Of a stretch of DNA of 64,000 nucleotides, positions 44,626-53,069 are shown piece after piece. Numbering within the stretch: position 1 is the stretch's first letter; every line of letters begins with the position of its first letter. Source of the DNA: Bilophila sp964369665 (GTDB taxonomy: Bacteria; Desulfobacterota; Desulfovibrionia; Desulfovibrionales; Desulfovibrionaceae); the NCBI GenBank assembly GCA_964369665.1, contig CAYJFS010000001.1:372001-436000 (forward strand). The letters are read 5' to 3'. The notes under the pieces are model-generated. The model was given only the letters and a program-made list of their open reading frames with translations. It did not search any database and was not told the origin of the DNA. The translations under genes and the position numbers were made by a program.

Positions 44626-45984
44626 TCAATCAAAACTATACTTTGCCTTCAAAGGTACAAATTTTGATGGAACATATTTTTTGTCAATAACACTTTTTAC
44701 CCAACATATAAACTGATCTTTACTACATTCAAAAACTTGTGCCTTACTAGGCTGGCTATTTGGTTGTGCAAAAGGCAACAAACATAAAGGTTCATACAAT
44801 ACTTCTTGTGGATATAGTTTTTTGTTTAACAATGTATCTATAGACTGGCATACGTAATGGACTCTTACAACATCACCTTTAGGTGTTTTCCAAAGAGAAA
44901 ATGCAAGGAATCCACCTAATGCTGGTTCATTAGGTGGATATCCACCAACATCCCAAAATAAAGAAAGCAAACTAGACACTGTAACAATATTTGTATCATG
45001 CCCAACAAAGACAACAAGTTTTGCTTTATTCATTTGCTTGTTTTTACTTGTATTTGTTAGAGCAGCAGTTATATTCTCTAATAGACTACTCCCCTTACAT
45101 TGAGCTACCAATGGTATTCTATTAGTTATGGCAAATAACTTAGAATGAATAGGCAATATTTTTTTTATAGTAGCAGAAGAAGCTTTAAACTCACTTAGAT
45201 TGCCATTAGGCCATTGTATATAGCTAAGAAAAAGATTTTCTACCATTGTTCCTGCAACCTTAAGACCTCCACTCAGCTTCACTGTACCAACTGTATGCCC
45301 TAGCTCTATAGTTGTAGGTATATCTAATATTGTACATCCTGGAGAAAGATTATACCCTTTACATGTATCTTCAGGGCATACCCCACAAATATTTACAATC
45401 TCCTGTAAAGGCTCTCTAAATTCTATCTTTAATGCATCTATTCCACCATAGTATTGTTCCACTTCTTTAGAAATACTATCCAAATTAACAGACAATGACT
45501 TTGAATCAAAAGGTAAAAAGACAGGATCTAATTCTTTACCTTCCATAATATAGTAAGGTATGTTACATCCTGGAACAAGACCATTCAAAATTGCAGTAGC
45601 TGTAGCTTGTGTCCGTTCTCTATTATTTGCATATACATAAATAAGTTTACTATTAGGACATGTATTTTTAGGAAAAAATGCTTCTAAACCTAAGATATCA
45701 TACATCTGCTCCCACAATACAGTTACAAGCATGCTGCCATGCTGTGTTAAATACCCTTTCTTAATATTCCAATATGGTAACTGCTTTTTTGTCCACTTCT
45801 CTAAATAATCATGATTTTGTAAAGGAGCACGTGCTCCATGGCGTGAAAGTACAACAATTTTAAGTAATTCTTCTTTTGAACTATCTTGAGCCAATACAGA
45901 AATCTGTAAAAAATCAATTAGTATAAAAACAACCAGACATATAATATAATATCTATTTATCACCTTACACCTATACTTAAACAA
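44626..45984 (-). CDS. Histidine acid phosphatase (phytase-like), exported
   Basis: A 452-residue clade-2 histidine phosphatase with an N-terminal hydrophobic leader (about 11-32, ending 'SVLAQD'). The catalytic RHGARAP is at residues 48-54 with nucleophile His49, and the proton donor dipeptide H-D is at 329-330 in 'VFVGHDTNIV'. Ten or more cysteines in the mature part suggest disulfides. Family members hydrolyse phosphomonoesters, including phytate or sugar phosphates, at acid pH. It is convergent with dapL. The 430-base gap upstream separates it from the divergent hydrogenase operon. Confidence 0.88.
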   Translation of the reverse strand: MFKYRCKVINRYYIICLVVFILIDFLQISVLAQDSSKEELLKIVVLSRHGARAPLQNHDYLEKWTKKQLPYWNIKKGYLTQHGSMLVTVLWEQMYDILGLEAFFPKNTCPNSKLIYVYANNRERTQATATAILNGLVPGCNIPYYIMEGKELDPVFLPFDSKSLSVNLDSISKEVEQYYGGIDALKIEFREPLQEIVNICGVCPEDTCKGYNLSPGCTILDIPTTIELGHTVGTVKLSGGLKVAGTMVENLFLSYIQWPNGNLSEFKASSATIKKILPIHSKLFAITNRIPLVAQCKGSSLLENITAALTNTSKNKQMNKAKLVVFVGHDTNIVTVSSLLSLFWDVGGYPPNEPALGGFLAFSLWKTPKGDVVRVHYVCQSIDTLLNKKLYPQEVLYEPLCLLPFAQPNSQPSKAQVFECSKDQFICWVKSVIDKKYVPSKFVPLKAKYSFD

Positions 45985-46414
45985 ACATATTAGTCGTCAT
46001 TAAAACATTATTAACTATATAAAAAGCTTTAATATCCAATAATATTTTACAATACTTAATGTTTATACAAAATACATCTAATACCCATATATTAATAAAA
46101 TACAAACTTAATTTTTATATCTAAAAATCTTTAATAGAAATTAATGAAAAATACATAAAAAATAATTTTCAAGTAACACTTATATGCAATTTGTTAGCAC
46201 AAAAAATATATTTCTTATAAAGTTATAGACATCTGTTTTTATAATATTGTACATTGTAAATTATAACAATAATAGTCTAAATTTTTATTTTCTTAAAATT
46301 TTTATAACAAAAAGTAACAACAATGTATAAGATAAAAGCATATAACCACATAGTACGATTTAACAGATAAAAATACTCTAACACTTAGTAACATACATTT
46401 TAAGGATACCTTTT
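45985..46414. other. AT-rich divergent intergenic region upstream of the hydrogenase operon
   Basis: 430 bases between the divergent phosphatase and hydrogenase genes. No gene, no tRNA, and no clear FNR-like palindrome or -24/-12 sigma-54 element was seen. The only certain signal is a ribosome site AAGGAT ahead of the hydrogenase ATG. It must hold the promoters of both flanking transcripts, but A/T runs make them hard to pick by eye. Confidence 0.55.
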
Positions 46415-47590
46415 ATGAGTAATTATCCTCTAGAAACCCAATATGAAGCATTACAAAAAAGAGGTGTTAAACGTCGTGACTTCTTAAAATTTTGTTCATT
46501 TGCAGCAGTCTACTTAGGCCTTGGACCTACAGGCCACCTAGATATTGCAAATGCTATGGAAACTAAACCTAGACTTCCTGTTCTTTGGATAAATGGGTCA
46601 TCATGTAGTTGTTGTACTGAATCCTTTATACGAAGTGCACACCCTCTTGCATCAGATATCATATTATCTATGATAGCATTAGATTACCAAGACACCATTA
46701 TGGCTGCTGCAGGTGCTCAAGCCAACCAGGCTTATGAAGAAACCATCCAGCAATATAAAGGTAATTATATTCTTGCTGTAGAAGGCAATGTTCCTCTTGA
46801 AGGTACAGGTATGGCTTGTATGGTAGATGGAAAGCCATTTTTAAACACCTTAAAAATGGGTGCTGAACATGCAAAGGCAATTATCTGCTGGGGAACATGT
46901 GCTTCATGGGGTTGTGTACAAGCAGCACATCCTAACCCAACCCATGCTACACCTATTCCTGATATTATTCATGACAAACCTATTATTCGTATTCCTGGAT
47001 GTCCTCCTATTCCAGAAGTAATGAGCAATATCGTTGCTTATATACTTACGTATGATAGACTACCAGCTCTTGACTCCCAAAAAAGACCCTTAATGTTTTA
47101 TGGAAAAACAGTACATGACCAATGCGTACGCCGAGCACACTTTGATGCGGGACAATTTGTAGAATCCTGGGATGATGAAGCTGCATCTCTTGGATACTGT
47201 CTTTACAAAATGGGTTGTAAAGGACCAACAACACATAATGCATGTCCAACAACCCGTTGGAATGATGGCGTATCATACCCCATTCAATCTGGACATGGCT
47301 GTATTGGTTGTACTGAAAATAATTTTTGGGATCGAGGTTCTATATATAGTAGAATTACAACTATTCCACAGTTTGGAACAAATAGTACTGCAGAAACTGT
47401 AGGAACAGCAGTTGTTGCTGGCGTTGGTGCTGCAGCAGCAACACATGCAGCTATTAGTACTGTGGTACACCTTAAGCAACGTGCTAATGATGCTTGCCAT
47501 ACAAAAGAATCATGTTGCTCTGGGAAAGAAAAAAAACAGAATAATGAATCATGTTGCTCTGGAAAAGAAGAAAAACAGAATAATGAATAA
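46415..47590 (+). CDS. hyaA: [NiFe] hydrogenase small subunit, Tat-exported, with Cys-rich tail
   Basis: Electron-transferring subunit of a periplasmic membrane-bound uptake hydrogenase. A twin-arginine leader has R20-R21 in 'KRRDFLKFCSFAAVYLGLG'. The proximal Fe-S cysteines are in 'SSCSCCTES' (64-67), with further cluster ligands in 'GTCASWGCVQAA', 'IPGCPPIPE', and the ferredoxin-like 'MGCKGPTTHNACPTTRWNDG' and 'SGHGCIGCTE' parts. After a C-terminal membrane helix (about residues 325-348, Ala/Val-rich) the protein ends in two tandem copies of a 13-residue unit, ESCCSGKE-K/E-KQNN, which I have not seen in this family. Confidence 0.93.
   Translation: MSNYPLETQYEALQKRGVKRRDFLKFCSFAAVYLGLGPTGHLDIANAMETKPRLPVLWINGSSCSCCTESFIRSAHPLASDIILSMIALDYQDTIMAAAGAQANQAYEETIQQYKGNYILAVEGNVPLEGTGMACMVDGKPFLNTLKMGAEHAKAIICWGTCASWGCVQAAHPNPTHATPIPDIIHDKPIIRIPGCPPIPEVMSNIVAYILTYDRLPALDSQKRPLMFYGKTVHDQCVRRAHFDAGQFVESWDDEAASLGYCLYKMGCKGPTTHNACPTTRWNDGVSYPIQSGHGCIGCTENNFWDRGSIYSRITTIPQFGTNSTAETVGTAVVAGVGAAAATHAAISTVVHLKQRANDACHTKESCCSGKEKKQNNESCCSGKEEKQNNE
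47507..47584 (+). repeat. Two tandem 39-base units in the hydrogenase small-subunit gene
   Basis: Bases 47507-47545 and 47546-47584 are 39 bases long and differ at only two positions. The unit keeps the frame and encodes ESCCSGKE followed by K or E and KQNN. This is a recent in-frame duplication in the very last part of the gene, just before the stop at 47588-47590. Confidence 0.93.
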
Positions 47591-47611
47591 TTAACTTGAA
47601 GGATAATTTTT

Positions 47612-49414
47612 ATGGGCTATCAATATACTACACAAGGATATACTGTAACAGATGCAGGTAAACGTATTGTTGTTGACCCTATAACTAGAATTGAAGGTCA
47701 TCTGCGTTGTGAAGTAAATATAAATTCTTCTGGAGTCATTACAAATGCTGTTTCATCAGGAACTATTTTCAGAGGACTTGAGATTATCTTAAAAGATCGT
47801 GACCCAAGAGATGCATGGGCTTTTGCAGAACGTATTTGTGGTGTTTGTACTGGAACACATGCATTGGCATCTATTGAAGCTGTTGAAAATGCTCTCCAAA
47901 TACCTATACCTGCTAATGCAAACTATATTAGAAATATAATGCAACTTTCGCTGTGGTATCATGATCATATTGTCCATTTTTACCAACTCGCAGGCTTAGA
48001 TTGGATTGATGTTGTCTCTGCATCAAAAGGTGATCCTAAAAAAGCATCAGAACTAGCTCAAAGCATTTCTTCTTGGCCAATGTCATCTCCAGGCTACTTC
48101 TCTGATGTAAAACAACGGTTACTTGATGTTATTGGTTCTGGACAACTTGGTATTTTTAAAAATGGTTACTGGGGACACCCTGCATACAAACTCCCAGATG
48201 AAGCAAACTTGATGCTTGTAGCACATTATATTGAAGCATTAAGTCTCCAAAAAGAAGCTGTTAAAATTCATACTATTTTTGGTGGAAAAAACCCACACCC
48301 TAACTGGGTTGTTGGTGGTATGCCAATCGCACTTGATTTAGATAGAAAAGGTGCTGCTGATGTTATCAGTATGGAACGCCTTGAATATGTCCAACGTGTG
48401 ATTAATCTTTGTAGAGAATTTGCTGATAAGGTGCTCATGCCTGACACTATAGCTCTTGGAAAATTCTATCCTGAATGGCTTTCTATTGGTAAAGGTATTT
48501 CCCATTTATCACTCCTATCATATGGAGCATTCCCTAGTATAGCTAATGACTTTTCAAGTAAAAGCCTTCTTGTTCCAAATGGTGCTATTATTAATGGAAA
48601 CTTTAATGAAATTCACCATGTCGATCTTTTTGCAGAAGATGAAATTCGTGAAGAAGTTGGCCATTCTTGGTATCGTTATGATAACCATGTTCAATCACTC
48701 CATCCTTTTGATGGTGAAACTATTCCTGAATTTATACTTGGCCCTAATACAAAAGGTACAGATAAACATGTTTTAGAACTTGATGAGCGTGCTCGTTATT
48801 CATGGTTAAAAACACCTCGTTGGCGTGGGCATATGATGGAAGTTGGCCCTTTACCACGTGTACTTATTGCATACTTCCTCAAAGATGAAGAAACTGTTAA
48901 TGCTGTCGATAATATTTGTCATCAATTAAATGTTCCAGTTACTGGTCTATGCTCAACACTTGGTCGTATTATTGCTAGAAGTTATGAAGCCCATTGGGCA
49001 GCTGAAAAACTCCAGTACTTCTTTGATGAACTTATAGCAAATACAAAAGCTGGTGATACAAGTGTTGTTAATACAACAAAATGGGAACCTGATACATGGC
49101 CTAAAGAAGCTAAAGGTGTTGGTTTTACTGAAGCACCACGTGGAGCTCTAGGACACTGGGTTACTATCAAAAATCAAAAAATTGATCGATACCAATGTGT
49201 AGTTCCAACAACCTGGAATGCTGCACCACGTAGTGATACAGAACAACTTGGACCATACGAAGCTGCTCTTATGGATACATATTTAGCAGAACCAGAAAAA
49301 CCACTTGAAATTCTAAGAACAATACATAGTTTTGACCCATGTCTAGCTTGTGCAACACATATTATTGGACCAGATGGTAAAGAAATACTCTCTGTTCAAT
49401 GTGATACAGTATAA
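47612..49414 (+). CDS. hyaB: [NiFe] hydrogenase large subunit
   Basis: Catalytic subunit that splits or makes hydrogen at the Ni-Fe centre. The N-terminal nickel ligands are C76 and C79 in 'RICGVCTGTH', the C-terminal pair is C577 and C580 in 'DPCLACATH'. After His583 lie 17 more residues that the maturation protease would remove to close the active site. The 600-residue length is typical. It starts 21 bases after the small subunit. Confidence 0.97.
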   Translation: MGYQYTTQGYTVTDAGKRIVVDPITRIEGHLRCEVNINSSGVITNAVSSGTIFRGLEIILKDRDPRDAWAFAERICGVCTGTHALASIEAVENALQIPIPANANYIRNIMQLSLWYHDHIVHFYQLAGLDWIDVVSASKGDPKKASELAQSISSWPMSSPGYFSDVKQRLLDVIGSGQLGIFKNGYWGHPAYKLPDEANLMLVAHYIEALSLQKEAVKIHTIFGGKNPHPNWVVGGMPIALDLDRKGAADVISMERLEYVQRVINLCREFADKVLMPDTIALGKFYPEWLSIGKGISHLSLLSYGAFPSIANDFSSKSLLVPNGAIINGNFNEIHHVDLFAEDEIREEVGHSWYRYDNHVQSLHPFDGETIPEFILGPNTKGTDKHVLELDERARYSWLKTPRWRGHMMEVGPLPRVLIAYFLKDEETVNAVDNICHQLNVPVTGLCSTLGRIIARSYEAHWAAEKLQYFFDELIANTKAGDTSVVNTTKWEPDTWPKEAKGVGFTEAPRGALGHWVTIKNQKIDRYQCVVPTTWNAAPRSDTEQLGPYEAALMDTYLAEPEKPLEILRTIHSFDPCLACATHIIGPDGKEILSVQCDTV

Positions 49415-49470
49415 CTATATATTTTTCTTTTGTATTAACCTTAAGGTTTGTAACAAAGCAGGTTACTTTT

Positions 49471-50172
49471 ATGGATATAGCAAAAGCACCTAAACCACAA
49501 AAAGCTCCATATATCATCCAACTGCCCATTCGTATCTGGCACTGGAGCTTAGTTATTTCTATACCAGTACTTATTATTACAGGATATATTATTGGTAAAC
49601 CTTGGCATTCGTTAGATGGTGATACTACCTATCTTTTTTATATGGGTTATACTAGAATGGCACATTTTATTGCTGGATTTATTATGGCTATAGGTATGTT
49701 TTGTCGTTTACTATATGCTTTTATTGGCAATGGTTACTCAAAACAAATTTTTATCATTCCAATATGGAAAAAAGAATGGCGGCAAAGCTTTTTACATGAT
49801 ATCAAATGGTACTTATTTATTGAGAGAACACCACAAACACATATGGGTCATAACCCCCTTGCACAAATTGGCATGGGTAGTTGTGTACTTCTTATTTTTC
49901 TTTTAGTTTTTACTGGTATGGGAATGTATATTATGAGCTCTGACAATCCACTTCTTGTTCATACTTTTCAATGGGTTATTGATCTTGCTTATTGGACTGG
50001 TGGTAATGGTATTGACCTTCACAGCTGGCATCGCTTAGGTATGCTCTTTCTTATTGCATTCATTATTATACATCTCTACATGGTAATTCGAGAAGAAATT
50101 ATGGGAAAAACAACCCTTGTCAGTTCCATGTTTAGTGGATTCAGACAAGTACGATCAACTAAAAACGACTAA
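49471..50172 (+). CDS. hyaC: Ni/Fe-hydrogenase b-type cytochrome subunit
   Basis: Di-haem membrane protein that passes electrons from the small subunit to quinone. The 233 residues have about four membrane helices, starting with 'IRIWHWSLVISIPVLIITGYIIG', whose histidine is a haem ligand candidate, and 'DLHSWHRLGMLFLIAFIIIHLYMV' near the end with further histidines (split here, it spans about 190-213). The motif matches HyaC/HupC. It lies 56 bases after the large subunit. Confidence 0.92.
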   Translation: MDIAKAPKPQKAPYIIQLPIRIWHWSLVISIPVLIITGYIIGKPWHSLDGDTTYLFYMGYTRMAHFIAGFIMAIGMFCRLLYAFIGNGYSKQIFIIPIWKKEWRQSFLHDIKWYLFIERTPQTHMGHNPLAQIGMGSCVLLIFLLVFTGMGMYIMSSDNPLLVHTFQWVIDLAYWTGGNGIDLHSWHRLGMLFLIAFIIIHLYMVIREEIMGKTTLVSSMFSGFRQVRSTKND

Positions 50173-50179
50173 AATTATC

Positions 50180-50716
50180 ATGGAATCTATTGTTATCCTT
50201 GGACTTGGCAATATTCTTTATGGTGATGAAGCTTTTGGCGTCCGTGTTGCTGAACAACTTTACACACAGTATGATTTCCCTGAACATGTAGAAATTATAG
50301 ATGCTGGAACACTAGGACACTCTTTACTACGTTTTGTAGAACAGGCAGATAGGCTTCTTATTTTGGACGCTGTAGATTTTAATGAACTTCCAGGTACAAT
50401 CATCACTAAAAATAATGAAGAAATTCCTACATACCTTACAGCTCATAAAATGAGTTTACACCAAACAAGTTTTTCTGAAATAGTTGGTTTTGCAATCCTT
50501 CAACAACGTCTTCCTAAAGAAATGTCTCTTATAGGTATTCAACCTATGTCTTTAGATTATGGCACTTCACTAACACCTCATGTACTTAAATCCTTAGATG
50601 AAGCAACAAATCTTGCTCTTAATCAATTAAAAAAGTGGGGAATAACTCCATATCCTACAACTATAAAAAAATTCTTTCATGATCCTAGTATTTCTCTACA
50701 AAACTTTCAAAAATAG
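50180..50716 (+). CDS. hyaD: Hydrogenase maturation endopeptidase
   Basis: Nickel-dependent protease that trims the C-terminus of the large subunit. I start at the ATG at 50180, giving 178 residues beginning 'MESIVILGLGNILYGDEAFG'; the longer frame from 50117 lies inside hyaC. Nickel-binding positions expected from HybD (Glu, Asp, His) are seen as E17, the Asp in 'IIDAGTLGHSLL', and the His in 'TAHKMSLHQTS'. It begins seven bases after hyaC. The further genes hyaE, hyaF and the hyp set are not in this window. Confidence 0.93.
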   Translation: MESIVILGLGNILYGDEAFGVRVAEQLYTQYDFPEHVEIIDAGTLGHSLLRFVEQADRLLILDAVDFNELPGTIITKNNEEIPTYLTAHKMSLHQTSFSEIVGFAILQQRLPKEMSLIGIQPMSLDYGTSLTPHVLKSLDEATNLALNQLKKWGITPYPTTIKKFFHDPSISLQNFQK

Positions 50717-50859
50717 CACTGACTCTTTTTACAAAAAAAACCACATAAACATTTCATACTACAGTAAAAGGTATGATAAAGTCTTATCTCCAATAATAAC
50801 CTATTTATTCCTTAAACACAGAAATGGATAAACAAACAATCTCTATAATTTTACTATAG

Positions 50860-50889
50860 TATTTATTAATTATGCTATTTATTAATTAT
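50860..50889 (+). repeat. Two direct copies of TATTTATTAATTAT
   Basis: Fourteen-base copies at 50860-50873 and 50876-50889, separated by two bases, in the AT-rich leader before the unknown gene at 50972. Similar AT-rich words follow (to about 50929). It may be a protein-binding site, a slipped-strand duplication or chance in this base composition. Confidence 0.5.
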
Positions 50890-50971
50890 ATAAAAAATGT
50901 TAATTATTTACTATTAATTATAGCAACGGATAAGTATATATAAAAATATAATAAAAAGATATCATAATAAT

Positions 50972-51466
50972 ATGAATAGCTTTGGAGCAACTAGCACATT
51001 AACAGATCAACCTTGCAATACAGGCAAGGTAGTAGAAAATTTTTCTACCTTATTAAACGAACTAGACTTTTCTCAACAACTAAAAATTCTTAATATAGGA
51101 AAACTCAATATTAGAAAAAAAAATCTGGCTTATCAAGATATGCTTGCTCTTTCTATAGTTTTGTGGAGACTTGCTTTACAAAGTACATTTCCTTCAGATT
51201 ATGAACACATATTTGAGCTATATCTCACAAAACGTCGTGAGCAAGCTATAAGCAAAAAAGAACAAGTAAAACAATTACGTTTTCAACTCATAATTCGTGC
51301 ATATGTAGATTTACTTGAAACACAAGGTAACAGTAATTTTACAGAAATTAGCTCATACCTTATAAAAAAAATAAAACCATCATCTTCTAACTATGAATCT
51401 ATTCGCCTCAAGCTTGCTCTTTCTATTAGAAATATATATAGTTTCTTTTTCCAAAGACTTATCTAA
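50972..51466 (+). CDS. Hypothetical protein of 164 residues
   Basis: I do not recognise this protein. It is soluble-looking, basic and mostly helical: an N-terminal Thr/Asn-rich part (1-20), a region 'LKILNIGKLNIRKKNLAYQDMLALSI' (about 39-64, quoted in part), and a Lys/Arg-rich centre 'LTKRREQAISKKEQVKQLRF'. No signal peptide or membrane helix, no recognisable catalytic motif, and only one cysteine. The ATG lacks a clear ribosome site. It ends 9 bases before the glycosyltransferase gene, so the two probably form an operon and may act together. Confidence 0.65.
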   Translation: MNSFGATSTLTDQPCNTGKVVENFSTLLNELDFSQQLKILNIGKLNIRKKNLAYQDMLALSIVLWRLALQSTFPSDYEHIFELYLTKRREQAISKKEQVKQLRFQLIIRAYVDLLETQGNSNFTEISSYLIKKIKPSSSNYESIRLKLALSIRNIYSFFFQRLI

Positions 51467-51475
51467 ATTTAATTT

Positions 51476-52543
51476 ATGCGTATTATCACTATAACCTCCT
51501 CTACAAACCGTAGTGGTGGAACAAGACAAGCAATATACCAGAGTAAACAGTTTGCACTATGTGGGCATGACATAACTTTATGCCTTCCTCATGACTCATC
51601 CTTTTGGGAACTCCCAAAAGATAAGCAAGAAAAATTTTGGATCCCACTTCCTAAAAAGCCTTCACAGCAAAAACTGTTTATAGAAGAACTGTTTTCTTCT
51701 AACGAGCCTACGATTATCCATGCCTTTCATAATAAGGCAATTAAGCGTATTGCCTGGTGGGGTCTTTCATGGTTAAACAAAAAAAAAGTAAAATGTGTTG
51801 CACACAGAGGTGTAATCTACCGTCCAAGGAATCCTCTTCCATACCTTTCACCTGCAATAAAAGCTTTTATTGTCAATTCTCAGGCATGTACAAAGGCGCT
51901 TGCATGGCACTGTCCTAAAGCTAAAATACATATTATACCAAACGGAATTCCAAAAGCTCGTATCACTCCAACAATAGATAAGACGACAGCTCTGAAAAAA
52001 ATAGGCTTTTCTCACATGCCAACAATTCTTTTTGGTTTTGTCGGTAATAATAAACCAGAAAAAGGTTTTGAATTGCTCATTAATGCTTTTAAGTTAGCTA
52101 ACATCCCAGGAGCAAAGATTCTAACCCTTGGTATAAAAACAGAACTATGGATATCTACATATGAAAAACTTGGTATACAAAACCTTATACATGACCTAGG
52201 GTATGTAGAACACATTGCAGACTATTTACAACTTTGTGATGTGTTTGTTTTACCATCAAAAAAAGAATCGGCACCAAATACATTAATTGAAGCTATATGT
52301 ATGGGACTACCTGTTGTAGCAACAAATGTTGGTGGCGTACCAGAACTTGCCAAAGATAGTGGCATACTTGTACCAAGTAACGATATACAAGCTCTTGCTC
52401 ATGCTCTTATTTACATGTCAAAATATCCTGAAAAACGCAAACAGTGGGAACAAAAAAATTATTCATTATGTAAAAACTTTTCTATTATTTCCCGCTGTAA
52501 TACTCTTGAAAGTATCTATCAATCTATTATAGATACAAAGTAA
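51476..52543 (+). CDS. Glycosyltransferase family 4
   Basis: A 355-residue GT-B transferase. The N-terminal part begins 'MRIITITSSTNRSGGTRQAI', the acceptor-side loop with S-G-G-T-R, and the C-terminal half has 'PNGIPKARITP', 'FGFVGNNKPEKGFELLINAFK' and the donor-binding 'PSKKESAPNTLIEAICMGLPVVATNVGGVPEL' segment (split over the family signature). The acceptor could be LPS core; there is no sugar-nucleotide gene beside it. It appears translationally linked to the unknown gene upstream. Confidence 0.85.
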   Translation: MRIITITSSTNRSGGTRQAIYQSKQFALCGHDITLCLPHDSSFWELPKDKQEKFWIPLPKKPSQQKLFIEELFSSNEPTIIHAFHNKAIKRIAWWGLSWLNKKKVKCVAHRGVIYRPRNPLPYLSPAIKAFIVNSQACTKALAWHCPKAKIHIIPNGIPKARITPTIDKTTALKKIGFSHMPTILFGFVGNNKPEKGFELLINAFKLANIPGAKILTLGIKTELWISTYEKLGIQNLIHDLGYVEHIADYLQLCDVFVLPSKKESAPNTLIEAICMGLPVVATNVGGVPELAKDSGILVPSNDIQALAHALIYMSKYPEKRKQWEQKNYSLCKNFSIISRCNTLESIYQSIIDTK

Positions 52544-53069
52544 ACATAGATTAATACACAAAAACACACTTGTTTTATTATTACCTTCAATTGTCTTTTT
52601 TATTATTAAAGATAATAACAAAAAACTATTCAATATGTTATGAACATAAATGATACCCATAAAATCTTCATTACAAAAACATAACCTATAATTATTACCT
52701 TATATCTCAAGAATATAACCAATTATATTCTTCTCTAAAAGAAAACATGATGGTTCCTTTAGTACAAAATATAAGAATGCTATATAATTCAAAATAACAT
52801 CATAACAATGTTAACTATTTAGATAGTATTGAATGTAAAAAATAGTTATACTACAAAAAAAATCACCATTATTAGTTTTAATAACATACGTATTATACCA
52901 TTTGTATCCAGTGATAGAAAAATAGTATTTTTTCTAAAAACTCGATAAACTGTATATTAAGAATTAAGTATAAAATTATTAAAACTTATTATGCATAATC
53001 TATTATCTACTATGAACAATAGCAACTTTGTCTACTGTAATTACCTGTATGATATACATTTATATATAG
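52544..53069. other. AT-rich intergenic region without a supported gene
   Basis: 526 bases between the convergent GT4 gene and ispDF. All frames are broken by stops. A nine-base inverted repeat TAACTATTT (52812-52820) / AAATAGTTA (52840-52848) with a 19-base loop and an interrupted 'TTATTAT...ATAATAA' near 52600 are the only structures seen; neither has a proper T run and both could be chance. No small RNA or IS remnant was recognised. Confidence 0.5.

Noticed and set aside
46199..46414. FNR or sigma-54 control site before the hydrogenase operon
   Set aside because: No TTGAT-N4-ATCAA palindrome and no GG-N10-GC element were seen at suitable distance; only AT runs.
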